NCBI GenBank assembly: GCA_047629355.1
Contig: JBLHWU010000021.1
Coordinates: 1-39,826, forward strand
DNA length: 39,826 nucleotides
DNA from: CAYUNA01 sp047629355
Lineage (GTDB): Bacteria > Bacteroidota > Bacteroidia > Chitinophagales > Saprospiraceae
Direction: 5' to 3'
Shown: positions 24,746 through 33,052 of the stretch, piece by piece
Position numbering within the stretch: position 1 is the stretch's first letter
Layout: each line of letters starts with the position of its first letter
Position numbers and translations under genes: made by a program
The notes under the pieces: model-generated
What the model saw: the letters and a program-made list of their open reading frames with translations, nothing else
Told to the model about the DNA's origin: nothing
The model's database searches: none

Positions 24746-26038
24746 ATGAAAACGTTATTCTCGACAATCACTTTACTATTTCTATTAACGCCTATTTTTA
24801 CACAAAACGATTTAATCGTAAAAGGCAAAGTTTTAGATAAAAATGCATTATTTTATTTAGAAGGTGTTTCCATTTTTGAAAAGAATAATCAGCAAAATGG
24901 AACATACTCCAATAAGAAAGGCTTTTTTGAAATCAATTTATCCAACCCAAATTCAATACTTGTTTTTTCCTATTTAGGGTATGAAACGACGCAAGAGCGC
25001 ATTTCTCCAAATTTAAAGGAGCCCAAAATTGTCCTTCTAAAACCTGACATATACCAGCTTCCTAGGGTAGAAATTAGCGCAACACTAAAGTTAGAACCTA
25101 TCACCGAACCTTACGAATCCATCGTTGATTTTACATTTTGGGAAGACCGTGTTTTATATTTGAAAAAGAGAGGAGACCAAGGGTATTTTTTAGTTTTAGT
25201 AGAAAAGAATGGATATGAAATTGACGAATATTCTTTGAAAGGTCAAAAAATACGGGACTTTGAAGCTGTTAAAATGAGCTGTTTTGGTAGCTTACATTTG
25301 GTGTGCTTAAATTATGGTTTTCAAGTTGATATTGTTAATAATGCCATTCAATTGGGCGAAAAGTACACACGCAATGATTACGATTATTTTATCAAACCTT
25401 GCGTGGCACAAATTGACAATTCTGTCATTTTCAAAAAGGAATTATCAAATGGGCTAATTTCTGAATTTTACACGGCAGACGCGGGCGAAAAATGGAATGA
25501 CCTGTTTAGAGTAGCGGCGCAGGAAGAATTGTTGAGAAGTTATAAAGAAGACAGAAGAATCATAGCATTGGGGCAATCATTAGGGGCTGCACAAGTTGCG
25601 ACGGTTGCGGAAAGCAGGGCAATACGGGCTATCCAAGAAAAGAGCGATTTCTTATCGCGCATCTTATACAAAGGTATCCGGATTCCGCTTTTTAAACGAA
25701 ACGATACCTTGTTAATATTTAATTTTTACGAAAATCAATTGCAGTTTTTTGATAAATTTGGCAATCAATTAACTGCTCGAAATATCAATTTTCACTTGAA
25801 TAAAAAATGGGATGACCGCGTTATTTTTGATGAAAAATTAGGGAAGTTTTACGCTGTTTTTAATAATAAAAATGGACGTTTTTTAGCAAGAATTGACGTT
25901 GAAACGGGGGAGTGCGCACCGCCGATTCATCTGGAAAGTACCTTTATTAAAAAGATGGCGATACACGATAATGTGTTGTATTTGTTGCATGTGGAACGGA
26001 CCGAGCCGAATTGGGTCTTGCATAAGGTACAGTTGTAA
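24746..26038 (+). CDS. Exported protein with carboxypeptidase-like regulatory domain
   Basis: This 430-residue protein has a signal peptide (residues 1-19). A CarboxypepD_reg-like beta-sandwich at about 23-100 (VKGKVLDKNALFYLEGVSIF, then GFFEINL and VFSYLGYETTQERI) is the module found at the N-terminus of SusC/TonB-dependent receptors. Instead of a barrel, the remaining 320 residues alternate short hydrophobic strands (FWEDRVLYLKKRGDQGYFLV, IHDNVLYLLHVE), suggesting a propeller-like fold. Function unknown; cell-surface or periplasmic location likely. It stands alone with an AT-rich upstream region. Confidence 0.65.
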   Translation: MKTLFSTITLLFLLTPIFTQNDLIVKGKVLDKNALFYLEGVSIFEKNNQQNGTYSNKKGFFEINLSNPNSILVFSYLGYETTQERISPNLKEPKIVLLKPDIYQLPRVEISATLKLEPITEPYESIVDFTFWEDRVLYLKKRGDQGYFLVLVEKNGYEIDEYSLKGQKIRDFEAVKMSCFGSLHLVCLNYGFQVDIVNNAIQLGEKYTRNDYDYFIKPCVAQIDNSVIFKKELSNGLISEFYTADAGEKWNDLFRVAAQEELLRSYKEDRRIIALGQSLGAAQVATVAESRAIRAIQEKSDFLSRILYKGIRIPLFKRNDTLLIFNFYENQLQFFDKFGNQLTARNINFHLNKKWDDRVIFDEKLGKFYAVFNNKNGRFLARIDVETGECAPPIHLESTFIKKMAIHDNVLYLLHVERTEPNWVLHKVQL

Positions 26039-26121
26039 GGGCGTCTGACGATGAAAGCGTATCCTTATGGTCGCCCAATGTTTTGTAAATCAATGTGGTG
26101 GGCAACCACAAGGCTGACTCC

Positions 26122-26655
26122 CTACGAAGTTTTTAATTTCCAAGCCTCCATAATTTCCTCCATCTGTTCAGTATGTCGCTGACAATGACCCGCCATAAAT
26201 GTAATCCAACCTTTGCCATCAATCAAGCCCAAAGCAAAATGAGGAAACGCAATTTTGTCCAAGGGAAGCTCCGTCGTCGTGACAAAATTCTCCACTTTTT
26301 CGCGGTTATCTCTAAAGCCTTGAATACCCATTGTTTTATTCTTGAAGCGACCTTGTGGCACTAAATGCTCCGGTGCTTTTACTTTGTGGTTGCGATTAGA
26401 AACTACTCTGATGATTTTGGGATTAGGAAAAGTTTCGGGTGTTTCTTCATACAATCGCTCCCCTTTTTTGAGGAGCGCAGCTAATAAAGTCTGGTCAGTA
26501 ATTGCCAAATGTTCGACTAATTCTGCCATCGACCAAGTATCAGAGTCTGGCTTAAATTGAAACAAATCTTCGTTGGTCTGTTTAAGTGTTGACAATAAAT
26601 TCGCTTCGCTATCTTGTAATACTTGAATTAAATCAGCTCGTTCTGCTTTGTTCAT
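26122..26655 (-). CDS. DinB-family (DinB_2) protein
   Basis: I start at ATG 26655 (177 residues, MNKAERADLIQVL); the open frame runs 17 codons further, but that part is unlike the family. Conserved features are WSMAELVEHLAITDQTLL (about 40-60) with the first metal His, and MAGHCQRHTEQMEEI near the C-terminus with the other two, giving the three-His metal site of the DinB/YfiT four-helix bundle. Members act as metal-dependent thiol transferases or hydrolases; the substrate is unknown. A second DinB-like gene lies at 7553. Confidence 0.8.
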   Translation of the reverse strand: MNKAERADLIQVLQDSEANLLSTLKQTNEDLFQFKPDSDTWSMAELVEHLAITDQTLLAALLKKGERLYEETPETFPNPKIIRVVSNRNHKVKAPEHLVPQGRFKNKTMGIQGFRDNREKVENFVTTTELPLDKIAFPHFALGLIDGKGWITFMAGHCQRHTEQMEEIMEAWKLKTS

Positions 26656-26979
26656 TTTGCAATTATTTGAATGGAAATTATTAGTGAATTTTCGCTGTAG
26701 CAGCAAAAGTACCTCCTTTTCTAGTAAATTTAAAGCGGCTTGAACAATTATTAAATAATAATATTACTGCGAATTGTTAAAATTTTAGGGAAAAAAATAA
26801 TAAATTTCGCCCTCATTTGAATACTAAGGAGAAAACAGATTGCGTTTACTCTCTTTTAAATGAGATGGAGTAGCGTAATTTTACAGTTTTTCCAAAATAA
26901 AAAACATAAAGATTTCCACTCTTAAAATATCATCTTTTAGAAAACATTCTTAGAGTCAAAACTTAAAACGAGGTACCTC
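26656..26979. other. AT-rich divergent intergenic region before the ExbB operon
   Basis: No gene is visible in this 324-bp gap. It contains a short AT palindrome (ATTATTAAATAATAAT near 26750) and must hold the divergent promoters of the DinB-family gene and the ExbB operon. I found no good TAnnTTTG box, so the start sites are not assigned. Confidence 0.4.
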
Positions 26980-27669
26980 ATGTTTCACAACACCTTATTT
27001 CTTTTCCAAGACACAAAAGCCGACCTTAAAGGCCCAGAAGGGCAAAGTTTAATGGATGTAATCTCTTCGGGAGGTCCATTAGGAATTGCTATTGTCGTTG
27101 TATTGATTGCGTTGTCAATTATTGCTTTGTACATTTTTGTAGAGCGCTATTTGAACATTAAACGTGCGGGCAAAGTCGATGAAAATTTCATGAATAACAT
27201 CCGTGCCAATGTCGGTGCAGGTAATATTCAAGCGGCGCGTGCTTTGTGTCAAAATACGGATTCTCCCGTAGCGCGTATGGTCGAAAAAGGCTTGATGCGA
27301 ATTGGTAAGCCATTGCGTGATATCGACGCAGCTATCGAAAATGTCGGTAACTTGGAAATTTTCCGTTTGGAAAAAAACCTTTCCACTTTAGCCAGTATCG
27401 CGGGTGCTGCTCCGATGATTGGTTTCTTTGGTACGGTAACGGGTATGATTATGGCCTTCTACGAAATGGCGACTGCAGAAAACGTAACGCCAGATGTATT
27501 GGCAGGCGGTATTTACCAAGCCTTGATTACGACAGCATTTGGTCTATTTATTGGTATTTTAGCCTTTGTTGGCTACAATATTTTAGTAGCAAACGTTGAA
27601 AAAGTAGTCTTCAAAATGGAGCGCAGTACCGTTGAATTTATGGATTTATTGCAAGAACCTTCTGCATAA
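26980..27669 (+). CDS. exbB: MotA/TolQ/ExbB-family proton channel
   Basis: This 229-residue inner-membrane protein has TM1 at about 33-55 (GIAIVVVLIALSIIALYIFV) followed by the ERYLNIKRA cytoplasmic start. TM2 and TM3 (about 136-158 and 172-196) contain the signature GAAPMIGFFGTVTGMIMAF and ITTAFGLFIGILAFVGYN. It forms the pentameric proton channel that, with ExbD, drives TonB or Tol systems. The two ExbD genes and a TonB-like gene follow in the same direction, making a four-gene energy-transduction operon. ExbB rather than TolQ is chosen from this context. Confidence 0.9.
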   Translation: MFHNTLFLFQDTKADLKGPEGQSLMDVISSGGPLGIAIVVVLIALSIIALYIFVERYLNIKRAGKVDENFMNNIRANVGAGNIQAARALCQNTDSPVARMVEKGLMRIGKPLRDIDAAIENVGNLEIFRLEKNLSTLASIAGAAPMIGFFGTVTGMIMAFYEMATAENVTPDVLAGGIYQALITTAFGLFIGILAFVGYNILVANVEKVVFKMERSTVEFMDLLQEPSA

Positions 27670-27772
27670 TTAACTTGATTAATTAGATTATTTCGATTAG
27701 CTTGATTACGCATTTGCGAGCAGTTGAGTCAATCGAAATAATCAAGTTAATCGAACCAATCGAAATAATCCA
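27670..27772. repeat. Repetitive hairpin spacer exbB-exbD1
   Basis: The spacer is built from repeats of the words AATCGAAATAATC and TTGATTA in both orientations: AATCGAAATAATC occurs twice directly near its end (27733-27772) and its complement GATTATTTCGATT once near its start. The halves can therefore pair. The same words fill the next spacer (28172-28269). Confidence 0.6.
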
Positions 27773-28171
27773 ATGGGTTTAAAAAAGAGAGCTAAAGTCA
27801 GTGCCGAATTTAGTATGTCTTCTTTGACGGATATCATCTTTTTGTTGTTGATTTTCTTCATGTTGACGTCTAACTTTGTGCAAATCAAAGCGACCGATTT
27901 ACCGGAATCGGACAGTAAAACCGTGGCGGCAAGTTCCATCGTGGTTGAATTGGACAAAGATGGTAAATATATATATAATGGGGTCAAAATGAATTCGAGA
28001 GCCTTGAACACCGCACTTCGCCGTGCCGTAGCTAAGGAAAACGACCGAAACAATGTCACCATTACCATTGCTGCAGGAAAGAGCATTCCATTCGACTATG
28101 TTACCAAAGTAATCGAAATTGCTGGTAAATTGCGAGTGAAAGCTATTCTTGCGACGCAACCTAAAAAGTAA
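27773..28171 (+). CDS. exbD: ExbD/TolR-family biopolymer transport protein, first copy
   Basis: This 132-residue protein has a short cytoplasmic N-terminus (MGLKKRAKVSAEFSMSSLTD), a single TM helix (IIFLLLIFFMLTSNFV) with the essential Asp of SLTDIIFL at its cytoplasmic entry, and a periplasmic TolR-like domain with the ITIAAGKSIPFDYVTKVIE strand-helix pattern. It forms the rotor-like dimer in the ExbB pore. A paralogue follows at 28270 with a nearly identical N-terminus but a divergent periplasmic domain. Confidence 0.9.
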   Translation: MGLKKRAKVSAEFSMSSLTDIIFLLLIFFMLTSNFVQIKATDLPESDSKTVAASSIVVELDKDGKYIYNGVKMNSRALNTALRRAVAKENDRNNVTITIAAGKSIPFDYVTKVIEIAGKLRVKAILATQPKK

Positions 28172-28269
28172 AAATTAATTCGATTAACTTGATTAATTCG
28201 ATTGTCCTTTAACAGGTTAATCAAAATAATCGCGTCAATCAAATTAATCGAAATAATCACTCAATCGTT
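28172..28269. repeat. Repetitive hairpin spacer exbD1-exbD2
   Basis: Words ATTCGATTAACTTGATTAATT and their complements (AATCAAAATAATC, AATTAATCGAAATAATC) are repeated in both halves, as in the spacer at 27670-27772. The two spacers share the AATCGAAATAATC word and flank exbD1. Confidence 0.6.
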
Positions 28270-28674
28270 ATGGGTTTAAAAAAACGAAGTAAAGTAAGTG
28301 CGGAATTTAGCATGTCGTCCTTGACGGATATTATTTTCTTATTGTTGATATTTTTTATGTTGACTTCTTCTTTGGTTGCGCCAAATTCCTTGAATTTGAA
28401 ATTGCCAGGAAGTGGGACACCGCCAAAGACAGCATCCAAAGATAAAATTGACGATGTACGCATTGATAAAAAAGGGCGGTTTTATTTTAATGGTAAGCAA
28501 TACGGTTTTTCCAAATTGGAACAAACCCTAGCACGTAATGCCAAGAGAAAGAAAAACTATACCATTACGATGTCTCCAGAATCAGGTACGCCAACGGAGT
28601 TTGTTGCGAAGTTGATGGACATTTCTTTGAAATACAATATCAATGGAATTTTGGCGACGGAGTTGAAGAAGTAG
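28270..28674 (+). CDS. exbD: ExbD/TolR-family biopolymer transport protein, second copy
   Basis: This 134-residue paralogue of the preceding ExbD shares the N-terminus and the SLTDIIFLLLIFFMLTS helix with its key Asp almost residue for residue. The periplasmic part (LNLKLPGSGTPPKTASKD, then ITMSPESGTPTEFVAKLMD) has diverged. Bacteroidota commonly encode two ExbD copies per ExbB, which suggests a heterodimer or alternative rotors. It is followed by a 12-bp hairpin and a hairpin MITE before the TonB-like gene. Confidence 0.9.
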   Translation: MGLKKRSKVSAEFSMSSLTDIIFLLLIFFMLTSSLVAPNSLNLKLPGSGTPPKTASKDKIDDVRIDKKGRFYFNGKQYGFSKLEQTLARNAKRKKNYTITMSPESGTPTEFVAKLMDISLKYNINGILATELKK

Positions 28675-28695
28675 GGGGAACTAAATGATGAACTA

Positions 28696-28735
28696 TGAAT
28701 GATGAATTTACAATAATTTGGATATTCATCATTCA
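28696..28735 (+). terminator. 12-bp hairpin after exbD2
   Basis: TGAATGATGAAT (28696-28707) pairs exactly with ATTCATCATTCA (28724-28735). No U-run follows; the MITE begins at the next base. It could be a weak terminator or an intercistronic hairpin. Confidence 0.45.
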
Positions 28736-28901
28736 TAAGTACGTGACACTATTTATTGGGGTAATTTGAAAACATCTTTATTCCGCTATTTTCCTCTTAA
28801 AAATAGTTCCGTGATGTAGACCATGCAACGATTTTTAAAAGAAAACTATCGAAAAAATCTTGCTTTCAAATTTTACCCCAATAAATAATGTCACGTACTT
28901 A
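28736..28901. mobile_element. 162-bp full-length hairpin MITE flanked by TA
   Basis: The element 28738-28899 begins AGTACGTGACA and ends with its complement, with TA on both sides (28736-28737 and 28900-28901). Pairing continues almost to the centre: both arms contain TTATTTATTGGGGTAA- and TTAAAAAT-type segments with scattered mismatches, so each arm is about 80 bp. There is no coding capacity. TA duplication is typical of the IS630/Tc1-mariner group, so the element may be mobilised by such a transposase. It lies inside the ExbD-TonB spacer and would be transcribed as a long hairpin. Confidence 0.75.
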
Positions 28902-29060
28902 GTTTACCGTTATTAAGTTAAAATATTTTTAATAATTATGCGATTTCTAAAACAAGTGCATCTTTATTTAAAAAAAAAGAGAAAATACGTAACTGCTTCT
29001 GACAGCAAAAGCGGTCTGACTTTTGACCTCTCTCTTCTCTCCACCCAAAAAAATGAAATT

Positions 29061-29984
29061 ATGAGTATGCAAATAACTGGGCTCGGCCCATTTGAGCACA
29101 TTAATGAAAAGAAAGCACGAATCGCCGCAGGAATTGGACTTTTAGTACTGATTGCTGCGTTGTTATATCCGTTTATGATACAGCCTGACCCACCTCCAGG
29201 ACAAGCAGGTATTTTGATAAACCTTGGTATTCCTGATGTCGGTGAAGGGGATGAAAATGCGCCGTTGCCGACAGCGGAGGAAACAGAACAAGAAGAGGCT
29301 GAACCGGTAGAGCAGGAGGAAGTAGAAGAAGAGGAAATTGTTGAGAAAAAGCCAGAACGGGAAGAAGTAAAAGAAACGCCGAAGAAGGAGGTTGTGAAAA
29401 CGGAAGATCCTAAGGCGATTGCTTTACGTAAAAAAAAGGAGCGTGATGCTAAAGCTAAAAAAGATGCACGAGATAAAGCAGACCGAGAAGCAAAATTGAA
29501 GCAAGCTAAAGTTGATGCTGAAAAACGAGCAAAGGCTAAAGTAGCAGCGGCAGCAAAAGCAAAACAAGATGCAGAAAAAAGGGCAGCAGCCGATTTGAAA
29601 AGTTCTTTAGGTGGTGGCTTTGGTGGCGGCAAAGGGAATACAGGTAAACCTGGAGATGAAGGACAATCTAACGGCGACCCGTCTGGTCTAGGTTCAGTTG
29701 GTGGTGGCTCTGGTACGGTGCGTGGATTTGGCGATAGAGGTTTTACCAGTCCTGGAAAATTAACGGATAACTCTAACTCAGAAGGAAAAGTAGCTATTGA
29801 AGTATGTGTAGATGCCAGCGGACGAGTTACTAGTGCTAAGAAAACGTTGAGTGGTACAACAGCGACAGATACCAATTTGTACAAAAAAGCGGTAGCACAT
29901 GCCAAAAAATACAAATTTGCAGCAAGTAGCAGCAATTCAAAGCAGTGTGGAACTATTCTTTATGATTTCAAATTCAGAGGGTAG
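29061..29984 (+). CDS. TonB/TolA-like energy transducer
   Basis: I start at ATG 29061 (307 residues, MSMQITGLGPFEHINEKKAR) because the TM anchor then follows normally at about 22-42 (GIGLLVLIAALLYPFM); an in-frame ATG at 28938 would add 41 basic residues. Next come a Glu/Pro-rich stretch (about 60-115), a Lys/Ala coiled coil resembling TolA (about 120-185), a Gly-rich linker and a TonB_C-type domain (EGKVAIEVCVDASGRVTSAK near 240, ending ILYDFKFRG). It would span the periplasm and pass ExbB/ExbD force to outer-membrane partners. Confidence 0.82.
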   Translation: MSMQITGLGPFEHINEKKARIAAGIGLLVLIAALLYPFMIQPDPPPGQAGILINLGIPDVGEGDENAPLPTAEETEQEEAEPVEQEEVEEEEIVEKKPEREEVKETPKKEVVKTEDPKAIALRKKKERDAKAKKDARDKADREAKLKQAKVDAEKRAKAKVAAAAKAKQDAEKRAAADLKSSLGGGFGGGKGNTGKPGDEGQSNGDPSGLGSVGGGSGTVRGFGDRGFTSPGKLTDNSNSEGKVAIEVCVDASGRVTSAKKTLSGTTATDTNLYKKAVAHAKKYKFAASSSNSKQCGTILYDFKFRG

Positions 29985-30056
29985 AGGAATGATTTTATTG
30001 CTGAATGGCTTTATGGTCGGGGTTTCAGCAATTTGAAACATTAGTATTTTAAAAAC

Positions 30057-30097
30057 AAAAGAGGAGACAATTTTAATTAAAATCGTCTCCTCTTTTT
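30057..30097 (+). terminator. Terminator of the ExbB-TonB operon
   Basis: AAAAGAGGAGAC (30057-30068) pairs exactly with GTCTCCTCTTTT (30085-30096), with further pairing in the loop and a T-run after it. The next gene is convergent, so the stem may serve both sides. Confidence 0.9.
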
Positions 30098-30165
30098 ATT
30101 TTTCAAAACGGTACCTGACCTATTTGAACCAGTTTTATCGGCTCAATCAGCGTCAAAAATTGCGG

Positions 30166-30867
30166 CTAATGTTTCACCAATCTCTCCGTCCAAACTTCTT
30201 CTGCATTCATCATTTGTAAAAAGTAAATTCCAGTTGGCAATTCCTGTAAATTCAGTTCACCATTTCCATTTTCAAATGACAAATTACTTTTGTTGAAAAC
30301 CAACTTCCCATCAATATCAGAAAGGCTAACAACGGCATTTTCAACCGAAGCGTCCGTCATTTTTACTTGGATAAAATCACCTGTTGGATTTGGGAAAACA
30401 GAAAAGCCCCTTTCTCTTGAGCCTTTAAGTTGACCTACTTTTATTTCAGAAAAAGTTTCGGTTTCGTCAAAGTTTAATTGACTTTGTCCCCAACTCCCAT
30501 CTACTGCGCCGCCATCTCCACCAGAAAATGCACTTTCTGCTTGCATTGGATTGTCGTTGCCTTGTGCGGTCGTATTTAAAGTCAAATTATAAGGATTAAA
30601 AGTGAAAGTTGAGGAAGGCATCAATGTCCAATTTCCACCATTGATACTATATTTTAAATTTCCACCATCCCAATTAATTTCTGTCGAAATACTGCGATTA
30701 AATGCCATCTTTACAGGTGCAGTAGCTGCTGCAGGAATGCTAATTATAGGACTTTCGAGTCGTAGAAGACCATTCTGAAGGTCCATATTACAATCACCAT
30801 TGGCAGGGTTAGAGGCAAAAGCGCCACTACCTGCTACCCCCTCAAGCAAGGTATGCGGGTTGCTTTA
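30166..30867 (-). pseudogene. C-terminal fragment of a T9SS-secreted protein
   Basis: The open part reads SNPHTLLEGVAGSGAFASNP at its upstream edge, directly after an in-frame stop, with no signal peptide and no credible start (only TTG at 30849). The middle (VKMAFNRSISTEINWDGGNL, KYSINGGNWTLMPSS) resembles the C-terminal beta-domain of large secreted metallopeptidases of Bacteroidota, but this is tentative. The last 80 residues (FSVFPNPTGDFIQVKM, then LPTGIYFLQMM and TERLVKH) are a T9SS type A sorting domain. The gene has lost its 5' part, probably by a deletion ending near 30867, next to the downstream-oriented neighbour. Confidence 0.65.
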
Positions 30868-30886
30868 AAATAACTTCTGTTTGAAT

Positions 30887-31828
30887 CTAATACTCAAATT
30901 TCGCTTTAAAAGTAGCAATTTCTGGCTTTTTAAAAGGAATATCCCACTGCCCATCGTACTCCACCATTTCTGGAAAATATTGATTACCGACCTTAATCAA
31001 TTTCACCCGCATCGTCACATCAAAATCATAAAAAGTAGTCGAAGCTGCCAGCTGATAATTGCGCGCTAAAACTTGAAATGTCTCTTTTTCAAAATAGGTT
31101 TCTAAATATTTAATAATCGTTTTGTCTTCCTTCTTATCTTGAAACCCATCTTTAACTTTTGCGGTAAAAACGTAACAGTCTGCCCCATTTAAATAAGGTT
31201 TTGAAGCAATAGAATAATTGTAATACTTTCGCATTTTAGGTTCAAAAATTGCCGTTTTATTGCCAATGAAAGGGACATCCGCTTTTTCACCGGGACTAAA
31301 AATGAGCTTTTTTAATTCTGAAATATGTTTTTCAATTCCTGATTTCCCTTCCTCCCATTCGGTGGCGTCAGGGTCAGCACATATTCGCCCATCTGTAAAA
31401 AAAACTCTGTCGTAAAGCATTGCGGTGTAATATCGATATTTCTTTTTTCTTTTAAAATAGTTGCCGGTAATGGTTTCCTCAAAGCTTTGCATTTCACGGC
31501 AGCGCCCATCGGAAGTTTGTTTGGAATTACTTTGATAACTCGCTTTGCTTCTCCCTTTCTTATCAAATAATTGAATGTTATTGTTAAAAGTTGCATCCAC
31601 AAAACGCAGATTGTGAAATGCTCGGAAAAATGAATCATCCTTGCGGACCAATTCAATAAAATCATCTACATCAAACCCCTTGCGAGTCGCAGTCACCACA
31701 AAAGAATCTAAATCGATAAAAGCAGAAATAGGAATATATTCGCTCGTATCTTTTTGAGCAAAAGTAGAAGTTGTCAATTTTAAAAATATAAAAGTCAGAA
31801 TAATTAGTTTAAAACATATTTTACTCAT
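30887..31828 (-). CDS. Exported protein of unknown function
   Basis: Starting at ATG 31828 (313 residues) gives a clean signal peptide (MSKICFKLIILTFIFLKL ending FAQ); the longer frame begins with TTG in unrelated sequence. Then comes SAFIDLDSFVVTATRKGFDV, which resembles the beginning of a bacterial peptide-N-acetyl or TonB-linked DUF, without a family I can name. The rest alternates beta-strands (YYTAMLYDRVFFTDGR, YDFDVTMRVKLIKVGNQYFP). Probably a periplasmic or outer-membrane-associated beta-rich protein. Divergent from the next gene. Confidence 0.6.
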   Translation of the reverse strand: MSKICFKLIILTFIFLKLTTSTFAQKDTSEYIPISAFIDLDSFVVTATRKGFDVDDFIELVRKDDSFFRAFHNLRFVDATFNNNIQLFDKKGRSKASYQSNSKQTSDGRCREMQSFEETITGNYFKRKKKYRYYTAMLYDRVFFTDGRICADPDATEWEEGKSGIEKHISELKKLIFSPGEKADVPFIGNKTAIFEPKMRKYYNYSIASKPYLNGADCYVFTAKVKDGFQDKKEDKTIIKYLETYFEKETFQVLARNYQLAASTTFYDFDVTMRVKLIKVGNQYFPEMVEYDGQWDIPFKKPEIATFKAKFEY

Positions 31829-31984
31829 TTGTAGAAATCTTGATATTTTTTTTAGAATAAAGAAATAAACTGCACAATTTTTGTAATGATAAGCAATGAT
31901 AAGCAATGAGATAAATTTTTCCGTTCGGTTAGGGCTTTAAATTTACTTTCCGCCTGCTTTCTCTCTGTACAAATTACAAATTTT

Positions 31985-32809
31985 ATGTCTAAACTTCTTC
32001 TAAATCGGATGTTTTTAAATCGCTTGTTTGCTTCAGTTTGCCGCGCGCCATTCAGCGTCTGCCGTCTTCTAATCTTGTTACTTCCTACTTTTTTATACAG
32101 TCAGGAAGTGATTCCTTATCCTGACAATTCACCACTTTCCAAAGATTTTGAAGCAATGGGTATTTCGTCTATGGCTTATATTTGGCAAAAAAAAGAATAT
32201 CAAGTTGCGTTCGATGTGTTAAATCAAATTTACGAAGCAGATAAATTTTCGCTCCCACGGATGGAAAGTGAATATTCGGGGGAGATGTACAAACGATTGA
32301 CGGCGTTAGAAAATTTTGATTTCATTACAGATAAAAGTAAGAATATTGGTAAACGCATCATTGAATTTGAGTACATTAAAGAAATTCCTTTTCGGACACT
32401 TATATATTATATCGAAGATTACGAGCAACAAGAACGTTTTGGTAGGGAAGTCTTGGAGTGCTTTTTCGTGGATTTATTTGTCTATAACGCAGGCATGGAA
32501 CTCTACGCTGAACTTGACAATCAGCTGGGCGAGTATGCTAATCAGGGCACATTTCGCAAAGGAATTGAGGTTTTACAGTTGGAATTTAACAATAAAATCA
32601 ACCTTTTTTTCAACGTTTTCGAGCAAGATTACTATCGTTACTCTGAACGGGATTTACTGACCTTCGCCAATAAGTTGTACTTTTTGCTGCCTAAAATAAG
32701 TGATGCTATTTACCGCAAACAACTTAAATTTCGTTTAAAAAGTCTTGAAAATGGTGATTTTAGCCCAAAGCTGCTACAAATACTCAAAGAATTGAAACAG
32801 GAGTTGTAA
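31985..32809 (+). CDS. Exported protein of unknown function
   Basis: This 274-residue product has a basic N-terminus and hydrophobic stretch (LLILLLPTFLYSQ, about 28-40) acting as a signal peptide. The mature part is helical and acidic (YIWQKKEYQVAFDVLNQIYE near 60, GKRIIEFEYIKEIPFRTLIY near 115), ending in PKLLQILKELKQEL. No family is recognised. Several in-frame ATGs exist near the start (31985, 32009); the later one gives a more usual signal-peptide length. It lies directly upstream of the UXS promoter region. Confidence 0.55.
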   Translation: MSKLLLNRMFLNRLFASVCRAPFSVCRLLILLLPTFLYSQEVIPYPDNSPLSKDFEAMGISSMAYIWQKKEYQVAFDVLNQIYEADKFSLPRMESEYSGEMYKRLTALENFDFITDKSKNIGKRIIEFEYIKEIPFRTLIYYIEDYEQQERFGREVLECFFVDLFVYNAGMELYAELDNQLGEYANQGTFRKGIEVLQLEFNNKINLFFNVFEQDYYRYSERDLLTFANKLYFLLPKISDAIYRKQLKFRLKSLENGDFSPKLLQILKELKQEL

Positions 32810-32819
32810 AGTTTTGCCC

Positions 32820-32923
32820 TATATTTGCGTCAGATGTAATCCACTGGAAATGGTGGTTTTTCCTTTCCGACATCTTTCCCTCCTAAAATATTTTCATAAA
32901 TGTTAGCTAAAACGCTACATTTG
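32820..32923 (+). promoter_or_regulatory. Two TAnnTTTG boxes upstream of the UXS gene
   Basis: TATATTTG (32820-32827) and TACATTTG (32916-32923) both match the Bacteroidota -7 element. The second lies in ACGCTACATTTGC, identical to the purC promoter core at 8782. Transcription would reach the UXS start at 33053 after roughly 130 or 220 bases. The -33 elements are weak. Confidence 0.45.
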
Positions 32924-33052
32924 CAACGCTGGCTTTTTTATTCATTAAATAAACTGTTTGGAGTTTTAGAAACCTATAAATTTAGGTTTTTGGAATGAAG
33001 ATAGTATTGATTAGCACTGCTTTTACTAATATAATTTAAAATAATAACTGCT

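Noticed and set aside
7553..26655. Two DinB-fold genes considered as a toxin-antitoxin or defence pair
   Set aside because: They are 18 kb apart, belong to different DinB-like families and have no linked partner genes.
27670..28269. Word repeats considered as a CRISPR-like array
   Set aside because: Repeats are short, degenerate, in both orientations and without regular unique spacers; they are hairpin-forming intercistronic repeats.
28964..29935. 323-codon minus-strand frame opposite the TonB-like gene
   Set aside because: It is the antisense of a Lys/Ala/Glu-rich coding region, giving Ser/Phe/Leu-rich sequence; the plus strand has clear TonB architecture.
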